A DNA stretch of 64,000 bases from an uncultured Oscillospiraceae bacterium (GCA_947632005.1 CANRNU010000001.1:1-64000); one strand, 5' to 3'; counted from the stretch's first letter, positions 8,852 to 17,467 are shown. Translations and numbers: made by a program. Notes: a model not told the origin generated them from the letters alone.

Positions 8852-10246
8852 TCAAAACCGGAAGTAAAGGAAGGGGTTATAGGTGGAATCCACCAGATAG
8901 GCGGTGGACACGACCAGCACCAGCAGGATGAGCACCGGCACCAATCCGGCCCGGAGCTTTTCCGGGAGACGGCGGAATATGCCGCGCCCGACAGGCAGGC
9001 TGGCAAAGCACCCGATCAGGAGCACCGCGCCAAAACCCGCCAGGTAATAGAGGTCACGGCCCGCGCAGAAGCCGGCCTGTCCAAAACCATACATGGCCCG
9101 GAAGAACACCAGTGTCTGGTCCACGCTGGTCTGCTGGAAGATGACCCAGCCGGAGACCGCCACCAGCAGGGTGTAGATGTGGCCGATGGCGGGGACCTTT
9201 TTCAGCTGCTTGAGCAGGAACATCTTCTCCAGGATCAGGAAGAAGGCATAATAGAGCCCCCAGAACAGGAAGGTCCAGCTGGCCCCGTGCCAAAGGCCCG
9301 TCAGGGCCCAGACGATCAGCAGGTTGAGCATCTGCCGGGGAAGCCCCTTCCGGTTGCCGCCCAGGGGGAAGTATACATAGTCCCGGAACCAGGTGCCCAG
9401 ACTGATGTGCCAGCGCCGCCAGAACTCCGTGACCGACTTGGAGATATAGGGATAGTTAAAGTTCTCCAAAAACTCGAAGCCCAGCATCTTGCCCAGGCCG
9501 ATGGCCATATCGGAATAGCCGGAGAAGTCGAAGTAGATCTGCAGGGAGAAGGCGATGGCGGCCAGCCAGCTTCCCACAAAAGTGAGCTCACCCGGGGAGG
9601 AATTGGCATATACATCCCAGAGCTGGCCCACATTGTTGGCGATGAGGACCTTTTTTCCCAGACCCACGATGAACCGCTGCACCCCCTGGGCGAACTGGTC
9701 CAGGTTCTCATGGCGCTCGTCCAGCTGCCGGGCGATGTCCTTGTAGCGGACGATGGGGCCCGCGATGAGCTGGGGGAACAGCGCCACGAAGGTGCCGAAC
9801 TTGATGAAGTTTTTTTGCACATATCCGTCGCCCCGGTATACGTCGATGGGGTAGCTCATGCTTTGGAAGGTATAAAAGGAGATGCCGATGGGGAGTGTCA
9901 GACCCAGGGTGGGAATGTCCACGCCGGGGATGGCGCTGAGGGTCTCCGCCGCCAGGTCGAAGTATTTGAAGAAGAACAGCATCGCCAGGTTGAGCACCGT
10001 GTTGACGATGAGCACCCGCCTGGCTTTCTTCCGTTCATCGGCGTATTTTCCGATGAGCAGGCCGCTTGCGTAGTTCAGGCAGATGGAGAAGATCATCAAA
10101 AAGATATACACCGGTTCGCCCCAGCCGTAGAACACCAGGTTCACCGCAAACAGCCACACATTGCGCCAGCGGGAGGGGACGATATAGTATACTGCCAGCA
10201 CGATGGGCAGGTAGATGAACATGAACAGAATACTGGAGAATACCAT
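8852..10246 (-). CDS. MBOAT family O-acyltransferase (AlgI-like)
   Basis: A 464-residue polytopic membrane protein of the AlgI/DltB type. Signatures include YPIDVYRGD, FWRRWHISLGTWFRDY and the active-site His in LTGLWHGASW. It should move acyl groups across the membrane for the DHHW protein encoded next. It follows the recombinase gene by 6 nt. Length and hydrophobic pattern are complete. Confidence 0.95.
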   Translation of the reverse strand: MVFSSILFMFIYLPIVLAVYYIVPSRWRNVWLFAVNLVFYGWGEPVYIFLMIFSICLNYASGLLIGKYADERKKARRVLIVNTVLNLAMLFFFKYFDLAAETLSAIPGVDIPTLGLTLPIGISFYTFQSMSYPIDVYRGDGYVQKNFIKFGTFVALFPQLIAGPIVRYKDIARQLDERHENLDQFAQGVQRFIVGLGKKVLIANNVGQLWDVYANSSPGELTFVGSWLAAIAFSLQIYFDFSGYSDMAIGLGKMLGFEFLENFNYPYISKSVTEFWRRWHISLGTWFRDYVYFPLGGNRKGLPRQMLNLLIVWALTGLWHGASWTFLFWGLYYAFFLILEKMFLLKQLKKVPAIGHIYTLLVAVSGWVIFQQTSVDQTLVFFRAMYGFGQAGFCAGRDLYYLAGFGAVLLIGCFASLPVGRGIFRRLPEKLRAGLVPVLILLVLVVSTAYLVDSTYNPFLYFRF

Positions 10247-10252
10247 AGGGGG

Positions 10253-11233
10253 CTAGTCCTCCGAATCGTCGTTGGTGGGTTCAAATTTTGCCAGGGGATT
10301 GGCCGCGGCGGCCTTTTTCAGCTCGGCATTGGCGATGTGGGTGTAGATCTGGGTGGTATTGAGGTTCTCGTGGCCCAGGACCTCCTGGAGCGTGCGCACG
10401 TCCACGCCGTTTTGCAGCATGAGGGTGGCGGCGGTGTGGCGCAGCTTGTGCGGGGAGATGTGACTGGCGTCCAGGCCGGCTTTGAGCAAGGTCTTTCGGA
10501 CCATCACCTGGATGGCGTCCACGCTCATCCGTTTCCGGCGGGAGGAGAGGAACACCGCGTTCTTGTCTGTGGTGGCGATGTCCTTGCGGATGACGAGCCA
10601 GGCGTTCAGCGCCTGGGCGCTGGCGTCATTGAGATAGACCACCCGCTCCTTGCTGCCTTTGCCGTGGATGAGCAGGCTGTCGGCACGGATGTCCGTCAGA
10701 TTCAGACCTACCATCTCCGATATCCGCAGCCCGCAGTTGAGGAACAGGCACAAAATGCAATAGTCCCGCTCTTTATTCTTCCCGTCTACGGCGGAGAGGA
10801 GCCGCTGGCTTTCCTCCAGGGTCAGATAGTGGGGGAGGGTCTTCTGGAGCTTGGGGGTGTCCAGGTCCTGGACCGGGTCCGTGGTGAGCTGCTTCGTCTT
10901 GACGGTCAGGTACCGATAGAATCCCTTCAGGCTCGTGATCATCCGGGCCCGGCTGGCGGCGTTCAGCTCCCGGTCCCGGGACAGGTAGGCCAGAAAGTCA
11001 TAGACCTCTGTCAGCGTCACCTTGCCGTAAAAGTCCAGGTCGGCCCTGCGGATGTCCACGTCTTCCAGGGCCGTGTCCCGGGGGACCAGGTCCCGGGAAA
11101 TATACAGATACCGTGTGAACGTGCGCAGGTCCATGAAATATGAATCGACTGTTTTTTCCGATTGGCCCTTGATGGTGTCGTGATACACTAAAAATTCCCG
11201 CAGCACCTGGGGCGCCTCATCCCGATAGCTCAT
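10253..11233 (-). CDS. Tyrosine recombinase, XerC/XerD-like
   Basis: A 326-residue site-specific recombinase with an N-terminal SAM-like DNA-binding domain and the catalytic domain. The first Arg is in CGLRISEMVG, followed by HKLRHTAATLM, the His of VLGHENLNTT and the Tyr nucleophile in QIYTHI. An earlier in-frame ATG exists at 11254, but the start site predicted from the promoter at 11259-11287 falls on it, while the second ATG (11233) has GGAGGT at 8-nt spacing; I chose the latter. Chromosome-dimer resolution is the likely job because no mobile element surrounds it, but it heads an operon with O-acetylation genes. Confidence 0.88.
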   Translation of the reverse strand: MSYRDEAPQVLREFLVYHDTIKGQSEKTVDSYFMDLRTFTRYLYISRDLVPRDTALEDVDIRRADLDFYGKVTLTEVYDFLAYLSRDRELNAASRARMITSLKGFYRYLTVKTKQLTTDPVQDLDTPKLQKTLPHYLTLEESQRLLSAVDGKNKERDYCILCLFLNCGLRISEMVGLNLTDIRADSLLIHGKGSKERVVYLNDASAQALNAWLVIRKDIATTDKNAVFLSSRRKRMSVDAIQVMVRKTLLKAGLDASHISPHKLRHTAATLMLQNGVDVRTLQEVLGHENLNTTQIYTHIANAELKKAAAANPLAKFEPTNDDSED

Positions 11234-11258
11234 TGGCAGCGACCTCCAAACCATGCCA

Positions 11259-11287
11259 ATGATACCAGAGGAGGGACGGCTTGTCCA
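11259..11287 (-). promoter_or_regulatory. Sigma-A-type promoter of the recombinase operon
   Basis: Reads TGGACA, 17-nt spacer, TATCAT on the minus strand. The predicted start is near 11252, leaving a short leader with GGAGGT before the ATG at 11233. Confidence 0.7.
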
Positions 11288-11304
11288 TTGGCAAAATACA
11301 CAAG

Positions 11305-11336
11305 AAATTCGGCATAATTAATATTATGCCGAATTT
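11305..11336. terminator. AT-rich perfect inverted repeat after the DUF6873-like gene
   Basis: A perfect 14-bp stem (11305-11318 with 11323-11336), loop TAAT, 9 bp past the stop of the gene ending at 11346 and 18 bp upstream of the recombinase -35. There is no proper T run, so it may be a weak terminator or an operator for the recombinase promoter. Confidence 0.5.
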
Positions 11337-11345
11337 AGGGGAGGG

Positions 11346-12036
11346 TCAAACGGAAATCGCCCCGCCGATATCGAATATTGGGCCGTCTGTGAGAAATATG
11401 TGCTTTTGACCGTGGTCCGCCAGAAAACGGAAAATGCGTTCTCTGTCCGGATGCTTGTCCAGCGTTCCGGTAAACGCCAGCGTATCATCACGTATTTTCA
11501 ATGACGCGCCGCCGATGAATCCATATTCGAATCCTTCCAGGGCGATGTGTCCCGGCGCGATGTCTAGCACGTCCATCCCCGCCGCTTTCGCGGCTCTGGA
11601 GACGCCGGCGTCCGCTGTGATGATGGAATGGTCATCTACGATGGCTGCGGCGCATCTGGCATAGCCCTGGGAAACTGTCACCGGAATGCCGTCCAGAATG
11701 TCCAGCACAGCCGGGTCGACCGTCCTGGGATTGTAGATCGTGTATCTCCCTGTCCGGCACACGCACAGCCCCGCGTCCCGGGGATATTCCGCGCCCTGTT
11801 CCCGGGAGCGGCTGACTGAGTATCCCCCCATTAGTTAAATAGTTAACGATATCTGCTGACCAAAGCCTCTCCGCGATGACGGCCCGCTTTCCGCAGACGA
11901 AAACACTCAGGTCCGCGTGGCCGCGAAGCCGCGGGTCCAGTGCGGGACCGTCGGGTATCCAGAAGACGTCTATCCCTTGCGCCCCAATGCTTTGAGCCAA
12001 TTTTGACTGGTACCTCCTCCCTATCAGAAGGCTCAC
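11346..12036 (-). pseudogene. DUF6873 / GME-fold-like protein gene, frameshifted
   Basis: Two overlapping frames together make one protein of about 230 residues. The first part runs from a GTG at 12036 (or a TTG slightly downstream, behind GGAGG) to the run of six G on the minus strand at about 11826-11831. The second part continues in another frame through YPRDAGLCVCRTGRY and GYARCAAAIV to GPIFDIGGAISV. Removing one G from the run joins them cleanly. The family resembles DUF6873 proteins of Clostridia, of unknown function. It overlaps radA by 4 nt. The break may be real, a phase-variable tract or an assembly error. Confidence 0.72.
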
Positions 12037-13382
12037 AGCGTCTTCTCCACCGCCTCCCGGAGAGTCTTCACGCGGATCAGTTCAAGTCCTTTCGGTACCT
12101 TCAATTCTCCCCGGACCCGGGAGGGGATCACGCACTGTTCAAAGCCCAGGCGCGCTATCTCGGAAAGGCGCAGGTCCAGCGCCTGGACGGAGCGTATCTC
12201 GCCGGTCAGGCCCACCTCCCCCACTGCGGCCAGCTTGTCCGGCAGGGGCGCGTCCCGAAAGCTGGAGGCGATGGCGAGGCACGCGGCCAGATCGGCGGCA
12301 GGCTCGTCCAGGGTGAGACCGCCCACCACATTCATATAGGCGTCGCAGCTGTTCACATTCATGCCGCCGCGCTTTTCCAGCACGGCCAGCAACAGATAGA
12401 GCCGGTTATAGTCAAAGCCGTTGGAGGTGCGCCGGGCGGCGGAGAAGCCGGTAGGCGTCACCAGGGCCTGGACCTCCGCCAGGATGGGGCGGCTGCCCTC
12501 CATCACACAGGCCACGCAGGTGCCGGGCACGCCGGAAGGCCGGCCGGCCAGCATGACCTCCGAGGGGTTCGGCACCTCCCGCAGTCCCTCCCGGCGCATC
12601 TCGAACACGCCGATCTCATTGGTGGAGCCGAACCGGTTCTTTTCCGCCCGAAGGATGCGGTAGCTGAGAGAGCCGTCACCCTCAAAGTACAGCACACAGT
12701 CCACCATGTGCTCCAGCACCTTGGGGCCGGCAATGGCTCCCTCTTTGTTCACGTGCCCCACCACAAAGGCGGTGAATCCGGAGGTCTTGGCCAGCTGCAT
12801 GATCTCCATGGCGCATTGTTTCACCTGTCCAACGCTGCCGGGCGCGGTGTTCAGGCTGGGGTCGTACACGGTCTGGACCGAGTCGATGATGACGATCTCC
12901 GGAGCGAGGTCCTCGATGGCGGCAATGACGTCGTTGATATCGGTGCCGGCCAGCACATGCAGGGCGTCTCGGGCCACCCCCAGCCGCTGGGCCCGCATCT
13001 TGAGCTGGTGCTCGCTCTCCTCGCCGGTGACGTATAGGATGGTCTCGTCGGGGGCGATGGAGCCGCATGCCTGGAGAAGCAAGGTGGATTTGCCGATGCC
13101 CGGCGCGCCGCCGAACAGGACGATGGAGCCCCGGACGGCGCCGCCACCCAGCACCCGGTCCAGTTCCCCGATGCCGGTGGAGAACCGAAGTTCGTCTCGG
13201 TCGTCCAGTTCTATCAGCTTCTTCGGCATGGCCCGGCGGACCGGCCGGATCTTTTCCGCGGCCTTCGGGGCTGCCGGGGCCTCCGTCAGGGTGTTCCAGG
13301 CCCGGCAGCTGGGGCACTGGCCCTGCCAGCGGGAGGTCTCATATCCGCAGGCGGAACAAAAAAATACCGTTTTCTCTTTCAT
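12033..13382 (-). CDS. radA: DNA repair protein RadA
   Basis: A 449-residue RecA-like branch-migration ATPase. An N-terminal four-cysteine zinc finger (CSACGYETSRWQGQCPSC) is followed by Walker A GAPGIGKST, the RadA-specific KNRFGS motif and the C-terminal Lon-like domain (GGLTLDEPAADLA). The ATG at 13382 is chosen because the zinc finger starts there; it overlaps the cwlD stop by 4 nt. The upstream in-frame extension is cwlD sequence. Confidence 0.96.
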   Translation of the reverse strand: MKEKTVFFCSACGYETSRWQGQCPSCRAWNTLTEAPAAPKAAEKIRPVRRAMPKKLIELDDRDELRFSTGIGELDRVLGGGAVRGSIVLFGGAPGIGKSTLLLQACGSIAPDETILYVTGEESEHQLKMRAQRLGVARDALHVLAGTDINDVIAAIEDLAPEIVIIDSVQTVYDPSLNTAPGSVGQVKQCAMEIMQLAKTSGFTAFVVGHVNKEGAIAGPKVLEHMVDCVLYFEGDGSLSYRILRAEKNRFGSTNEIGVFEMRREGLREVPNPSEVMLAGRPSGVPGTCVACVMEGSRPILAEVQALVTPTGFSAARRTSNGFDYNRLYLLLAVLEKRGGMNVNSCDAYMNVVGGLTLDEPAADLAACLAIASSFRDAPLPDKLAAVGEVGLTGEIRSVQALDLRLSEIARLGFEQCVIPSRVRGELKVPKGLELIRVKTLREAVEKTL

Positions 13383-14077
13383 GTGGCTGCTCCTCGTATG
13401 TATTGCAGATAGCTCGCCAGCAGCACCGCTGCCAGCTTCATGCGGTATCCACCGCTTTGGAGATTTCCCAGGTCGTCCGGATTGGACAGAAAGCCGCACT
13501 CCACCAGCACGGCGGTACAGTGTGCGTTCTTCATGAGATACACGCCCGTATCCACCTTCGACGCCATCCGGCGGTTATCCGGACACAGCTGCTCCGTGAG
13601 GTTCACCTGGGCGATCTCCGCCAGGGCGTCGCTGCCGGGGACGGCGCCGTAAAAGACCTGGATGCCATGGGGCGCCGTGGCGGGATAGTTGTTCTGGTGG
13701 ATGCTCAGGAGCACGGCGCCAGGGGTGTTGTTCACCAGCCCCACCCGGGCGTGCTGGTCCGCGATCTTCTTCTGGGCGATGGAATCCGCGTCCGCGGGAT
13801 AGGCGATGTCCTTCCCGGTCCGGGTCATGACTGTCTCCGCACCCCAAAACCTGGCCAGCGCCTCCAGACGCAGGGCGATATCCAGGTTGATATCGCTCTC
13901 CAGCGTCCCGTCGGCTGCCACAGCGCCCCCGTCGGCGCCTCCATGGCCCGCGTCGATGATGAGCACAGGCGGCGGCGCCGGGGCTTCGGTCTCGGCGGAC
14001 CGGGACTGCTGCACCAGTGCCGCAACGGCCAGCAGCACCGCTGCCGCCAGCGGATACCACCACTTGATCTTTCCCAT
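13379..14077 (-). CDS. cwlD: N-acetylmuramoyl-L-alanine amidase CwlD
   Basis: A 232-residue amidase_3 protein. It begins MGKIKWWYP with one membrane segment (about residues 6-22), then the amidase domain with the zinc-binding IDAGHGGADGGA motif, a His in LLSIHQN and the catalytic Glu in LVECGFLSN. In spore formers CwlD removes peptide side chains so that muramic lactam forms in the cortex. The ATG at 14077 follows GAGGTGG. It heads the cwlD-radA-DUF6873 unit. Confidence 0.9.
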   Translation of the reverse strand: MGKIKWWYPLAAAVLLAVAALVQQSRSAETEAPAPPPVLIIDAGHGGADGGAVAADGTLESDINLDIALRLEALARFWGAETVMTRTGKDIAYPADADSIAQKKIADQHARVGLVNNTPGAVLLSIHQNNYPATAPHGIQVFYGAVPGSDALAEIAQVNLTEQLCPDNRRMASKVDTGVYLMKNAHCTAVLVECGFLSNPDDLGNLQSGGYRMKLAAVLLASYLQYIRGAAT

Positions 14078-14155
14078 CAGCACCACCTCGGTGCAATCTA
14101 TGCGGCGGCTGGGACGGGTATGCGTAAGGAAAAAGGGCATAACGACCGTATGGCC

Positions 14156-14185
14156 ATTATACCCCGAACGCACGGCAATGCGCAA
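14156..14185 (-). promoter_or_regulatory. Candidate promoter of the cwlD-radA unit
   Basis: Reads TTGCGC, 18-nt spacer, TATAAT on the minus strand, about 80 nt upstream of the cwlD start. The form is sigma-A-like, which fits the vegetative radA gene. Confidence 0.55.
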
Positions 14186-14191
14186 TATTTT

Positions 14192-15661
14192 TCAGATCAC
14201 GATGCAAATGAGACTGTAGCCGCCGTCATTGACCAGCCGCTGGATGGTGGACTGCAGGCGCTTGCGGATGTTGGGCGGCATACGCTGCAGCTTGCTGGTC
14301 AGCCCCTCTTCCGCGATGTCATAGAGGGATTTTCCAAAGATGTTGGACTCCCAGATGCGGTTGATGTCCCCGTCGAAGCCCTGCAGGAGGAAGCTCACGA
14401 TCTGCTCCGATGCCTTCTCCCCTCCCACCGCCGGGGAGACCTCGGTCTCCACTTGGGTGCGGAACAGGTGGATGGCGGGAGCGCTGGCCTTCAGGCGCAC
14501 ACTGTACCGCCCGCCTTTGCTGATGATCTGGGGTTCCTGTAGCTCCATCTCCTCCGGGCCGGGCATGATGATGCCGTAACCGGTCTCCCGGGCCTGGGCC
14601 AGGGCCTGATGGACATGGTCATACTCCGTTTTTACGCTCTTCAGACTCCGCAGTAGCTCCATCAGGTCCCCGTCGTCCCGGATGTCAAACCCGGACTGCT
14701 CGCTGATGGTCTGGTAGTACAGGGACTGCTCCAACTCGATGACGGCGGTGGCCGTGCCGCTGCCGGCCTGGGCGGAGGAGATACGCGCGGCGCTGATGAG
14801 CTCGCTTTGGGATAGGCTCTCCACGCAGGCGTAGGCGTCCTGCAGGGCATCCATATTCTTTCCGGCGGTCAGGAGCATGTCGTACAGCGTCTTTTTCAGC
14901 TCGCAGTCCTCCGGCAATGCCTCTGCCCAGGTGGGCAGCCAAAGGCTCAGCTCATTCAGCGGGAACTGGAACAGCACCGCCTTCATGACCGCGTGAATGT
15001 CCGCATCCGTGAGCTCCTGGCAGTTGAGCGCCACACAGGGGATCTTGTACCGCTCGGACAGCTCCGCCGCCAGGGCCGTGGCCGCGGCCCCCTCCGGGTC
15101 GGCGCTGTTGACCACCACGGCAAAAGGCTTGCCGATGTCCACAAGCTCCCGGATGACACGTTCTTCCGCTTGGAGATAGTTCTCCCGGGGTATCTCCCCG
15201 AAGCTGCCGTCGGTGGTGATAACGAGGCCGATGGTGGAGTGCTCGGCGATGACCTTTCGAGTCCCCTCCTCCGCCGCCTGGGTCATGGGGATCTCATGGT
15301 CGTACCAGGGTGTGGTGACCAGGCGTTCTGCGCCGTCCTCATACAGGCCCTCCACCCCAGGCACAATATAGCCCACACAGTCGATGAGCCGCACCTTGGC
15401 GTTGGTGCCGCCCATGGAGATATCCACGGCCTCCTCCGGCACGAACTTCGGCTCGGCGGTCATGATGGTCCGGCCGGAGCCGGACTGGGGCAGCTCGTCG
15501 CGGGCCCGTTCCTTTCGGTACATGTTTTCAATGTTGGGGATGACCTGGGTCTCCATGAACCGCTTGATAAAGGTCGATTTCCCCGTCCGCACCGGCCCGA
15601 CGACGCCCAGATAGATGTCGCCGTCCGTCCTGCGGGCAATATCCTCATAGATGCTGTCCAC
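14192..15661 (-). CDS. spoIVA: Stage IV sporulation protein A
   Basis: A 489-residue ATPase that polymerises on the forespore surface and forms the coat basement layer. Walker A is GPVRTGKST at residues 22-30, and the family-typical C-terminal end is intact. An upstream in-frame TTG (15676) exists, but GTG at 15661 has GGAGGG with 7-nt spacing and gives the normal SpoIVA N-terminus, so I start there. It lies downstream of vegetative trmK-nif3; a sigma-E-like promoter nested in a hairpin hiding its ribosome binding site lies just upstream. A sipL-like partner is at 58280-59782. Confidence 0.97.
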   Translation of the reverse strand: MDSIYEDIARRTDGDIYLGVVGPVRTGKSTFIKRFMETQVIPNIENMYRKERARDELPQSGSGRTIMTAEPKFVPEEAVDISMGGTNAKVRLIDCVGYIVPGVEGLYEDGAERLVTTPWYDHEIPMTQAAEEGTRKVIAEHSTIGLVITTDGSFGEIPRENYLQAEERVIRELVDIGKPFAVVVNSADPEGAAATALAAELSERYKIPCVALNCQELTDADIHAVMKAVLFQFPLNELSLWLPTWAEALPEDCELKKTLYDMLLTAGKNMDALQDAYACVESLSQSELISAARISSAQAGSGTATAVIELEQSLYYQTISEQSGFDIRDDGDLMELLRSLKSVKTEYDHVHQALAQARETGYGIIMPGPEEMELQEPQIISKGGRYSVRLKASAPAIHLFRTQVETEVSPAVGGEKASEQIVSFLLQGFDGDINRIWESNIFGKSLYDIAEEGLTSKLQRMPPNIRKRLQSTIQRLVNDGGYSLICIVI

Positions 15662-15666
15662 AACGT

Positions 15667-15710
15667 ATCCCTCCAAGGCATGTTTGCTTAAGCATACGCC
15701 CTGGAGGGAT
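15667..15710 (-). promoter_or_regulatory. Hairpin hiding the spoIVA ribosome binding site
   Basis: On the minus strand ATCCCTCCA (15702-15710) is perfectly complementary to TGGAGGGAT (15667-15675), which contains the ribosome binding site. The 5-prime arm lies between the -35 and -10 of the sigma-E-like promoter, so only RNA read through from nif3 contains it. A 10-bp palindrome, TGCTTAAGCA, lies in the loop (15685-15694). Confidence 0.65.
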
Positions 15711-15720
15711 GGTTTATGAC
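15691..15720 (-). promoter_or_regulatory. Sigma-E-like promoter of spoIVA
   Basis: GTCATAAA, 14-nt spacer, CGTATGCT. The -35 matches the sigma-E consensus well and the -10 partly. The predicted start is near 15684, giving a leader of about 23 nt. Confidence 0.55.
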
Positions 15721-15724
15721 AGAT

Positions 15725-16492
15725 TTAATAAAACTGCGCCGTCTGACGGTGGACCTGAGAGATACGCACATCCACGCCGGGAAAGGCGCCGCGAAGCCAC
15801 TCCGTCAGCACCGGGACCACCACGTTTTCCGTGCAGAAATGGTCGGCGTCGATGAGGTTGACGCCGAGCCATGCGGCCTCCAGGAACTGGCTGTATTTCA
15901 CATCCGCAGTCACCAGGGTGTCGCATCCCGCCGACGCGGCCAGGCCGATGTCACCGCCGCCGGAGCCGCCGCACACCGCCAGATGCTTCACCAGGCGGCC
16001 CGCGTCGTGATAGCGCAGGCCATTGACGCCCAGCGCCTGCTTCACAAAGGGCAAAAACCGGTCGAACGGCACTTCCTCCGGCAGCTGACCGATACGCCCG
16101 ATGCCGGTCTCGGGCTCCAGGGCCGCCTCCGCATCGGCGCCCAGCGCGGCCATCAGCGCGTCGTTTACGCCGCCTGCCGCCGCATCCAGGTTGGTGTGCA
16201 TGCAGATGGCGGCAATGCCCCTCTCTGCCAGAGACAGGACCCGGCTGCCGTTATGGTCGCCGTCCGTGACGGACTTCAGCTCAAAGAAGATGGGGTGATG
16301 ACTTACGATCAGTTCCGCCCCCAGATCCGCCGCCTCCGCAATGACCGGCTCTGTCACGTCCAGCGCCGTCACGATCCGAGTGACTGTCCGGTCCTGCCGG
16401 CCCACCAGCAGTCCCACATTGTCAAAGTCCATCTTGGACGCCACCGGGGCCTTCTCATTCAAGAACGCGAAAACGTCATGTACAGTCGGCAT
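15725..16492 (-). CDS. Nif3-like dinuclear metal centre protein
   Basis: A 255-residue member of the Nif3/YqfO family, which forms toroidal hexamers with two bound metals. Metal ligands are visible in IVSHHPIFF and in MHTNLDAA, and the C-terminal His/Glu pair lies in DADHFCTEN. The ATG at 16492 has a strong AAAGGAGG and lies 17 nt inside trmK; the same trmK-nif3 pairing is known in Bacillus. The cellular function of the family is unsettled. Confidence 0.93.
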   Translation of the reverse strand: MPTVHDVFAFLNEKAPVASKMDFDNVGLLVGRQDRTVTRIVTALDVTEPVIAEAADLGAELIVSHHPIFFELKSVTDGDHNGSRVLSLAERGIAAICMHTNLDAAAGGVNDALMAALGADAEAALEPETGIGRIGQLPEEVPFDRFLPFVKQALGVNGLRYHDAGRLVKHLAVCGGSGGGDIGLAASAGCDTLVTADVKYSQFLEAAWLGVNLIDADHFCTENVVVPVLTEWLRGAFPGVDVRISQVHRQTAQFY

Positions 16493-17147
16493 GGCAAAAC
16501 CTCCTTTTGATATCGTCATAGTCTGCCAGCAGCGCCGCGGCCTCGCCGTCATAGGGCGCGGCCTTGGCCGTCCGGGCGCGGGCATCTTCCAAATATTTCA
16601 AGAAAAGCGGGTCCCCGCCTATCTGTGCCAGCCGGCCCAGATGCAGCTCCGCTTCCGAATAGGCCGGGGACGGCCCCCCTGCTGCGGTCAGGATGGGATA
16701 GATGCGCCCGGCGTCCTCCACAAGCTTCTCCGTACGGATGCTGAAGCCATTCCCGATGAGCCAGCGGCGAAGGTCTCCCCTCTTGCTCTGAGGCTCCAGG
16801 ATGAGGAGCGTCCCCGCCCCGGTCCAGGACGCGGCGGCCAGGATGGAGATCATGGTCTCCCCGCCCATCCCGGCCAGGATGACCGTGTCCCCATCCTCGG
16901 GGCCGATGCCGGTCAGGCCGTCGGTCTGCAGGAGTCTGACGCGGTCTCCGGTGCCGGTCCTTTTAACCAGTGCGGCGGCGCTCTTCAGGGGGCCCGGGCG
17001 GATGTCCGAGGCCAGAGCGCGCCGGGCACGCCCGGATTGGACCAGCCAGACCGGGACCATGGCATGATCGGTGCCCACATCGATGACGGAGGCGCCCAGG
17101 GGGACCAGCCCGGCCACTGCCGCGAGCCGCGGTGAAAGATGTATCAT
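16476..17147 (-). CDS. trmK: tRNA (adenine(22)-N1)-methyltransferase
   Basis: A 223-residue SAM-dependent methyltransferase for A22 of tRNA. The SAM site is VIDVGTDHAMVP and the catalytic loop region is LAGMGGETM. No ribosome binding site precedes the ATG; instead the T-rich tail of a terminator ends 4 nt before it, so its own promoter is unclear. It overlaps nif3 by 17 nt. Confidence 0.93.
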   Translation of the reverse strand: MIHLSPRLAAVAGLVPLGASVIDVGTDHAMVPVWLVQSGRARRALASDIRPGPLKSAAALVKRTGTGDRVRLLQTDGLTGIGPEDGDTVILAGMGGETMISILAAASWTGAGTLLILEPQSKRGDLRRWLIGNGFSIRTEKLVEDAGRIYPILTAAGGPSPAYSEAELHLGRLAQIGGDPLFLKYLEDARARTAKAAPYDGEAAALLADYDDIKRRFCHADCT

Positions 17148-17151
17148 GGCA

Positions 17152-17184
17152 AAATAAAAAAGACGGCGGGTCTCACCCGCCGTC
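17152..17184 (-). terminator. Terminator of the DUF1858 gene
   Basis: A perfect 10-bp GC-rich stem, GACGGCGGGT / ACCCGCCGTC (17162-17171 and 17175-17184), followed on the minus strand by a TTTTTTATTTT tract that ends just before the trmK start codon. Confidence 0.88.
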
Positions 17185-17192
17185 CTTTGGTC

Positions 17193-17399
17193 TCAGGCGT
17201 GGGCGGCAATGAAGTCGTTGACTTCCTTCACGAAGGGCTCGACTTCGACGCCGTGGGCCCGGCAGGCCTGCTCCACGCTCTCCCCCGTGGCAAAGGCGCA
17301 GCCCAGGCAGTGCATGCCGATGCGCTGGAACAGGGGCTGGGTCATGGGGGCGTTGACCATGATATCGTATACGATGGTATCTTTGGTGATCTGATACAT
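17193..17399 (-). CDS. DUF1858 domain protein
   Basis: A 68-residue protein matching DUF1858. The core is MHCLGCAFATGESVEQAC with a CxxC pair and a further Cys, typical of small proteins tied to redox or hybrid-cluster systems. The ribosome binding site is AGGAGG. It is a single-gene unit with a strong promoter (17435-17463) and its own terminator. The function is not established. Confidence 0.9.
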   Translation of the reverse strand: MYQITKDTIVYDIMVNAPMTQPLFQRIGMHCLGCAFATGESVEQACRAHGVEVEPFVKEVNDFIAAHA

Positions 17400-17434
17400 T
17401 TTATAAACCTCCTAAACTCGTTCACGATGACCTT

Positions 17435-17463
17435 ATTATATGCGCCGCCGCAGCAGATTTCAA
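17435..17463 (-). promoter_or_regulatory. Sigma-A promoter of the DUF1858 gene
   Basis: TTGAAA, 17-nt spacer, TATAAT on the minus strand, about 30 nt upstream of the AGGAGG site. Confidence 0.82.
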
Positions 17464-17467
17464 CATA

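Noticed and set aside
7427-11143. A 1238-codon open frame on the plus strand
   Set aside because: It lies exactly opposite dut, the DHHW gene, the MBOAT gene and the recombinase, whose motifs are unmistakable. The antisense frame is low-complexity and stays open because of the high GC at third codon positions.
11234-11254. Earlier ATG for the recombinase
   Set aside because: The predicted transcription start falls on this ATG, and the GGAGGT site is placed for the next ATG at 11233.
14078-14185. Longer cwlD start and a sporulation promoter before cwlD
   Set aside because: The extra N-terminal residues read through the promoter region. CATACGGT and CATACCCG boxes occur, but no -35 with the right spacing was found, while TTGCGC-18-TATAAT is clear.
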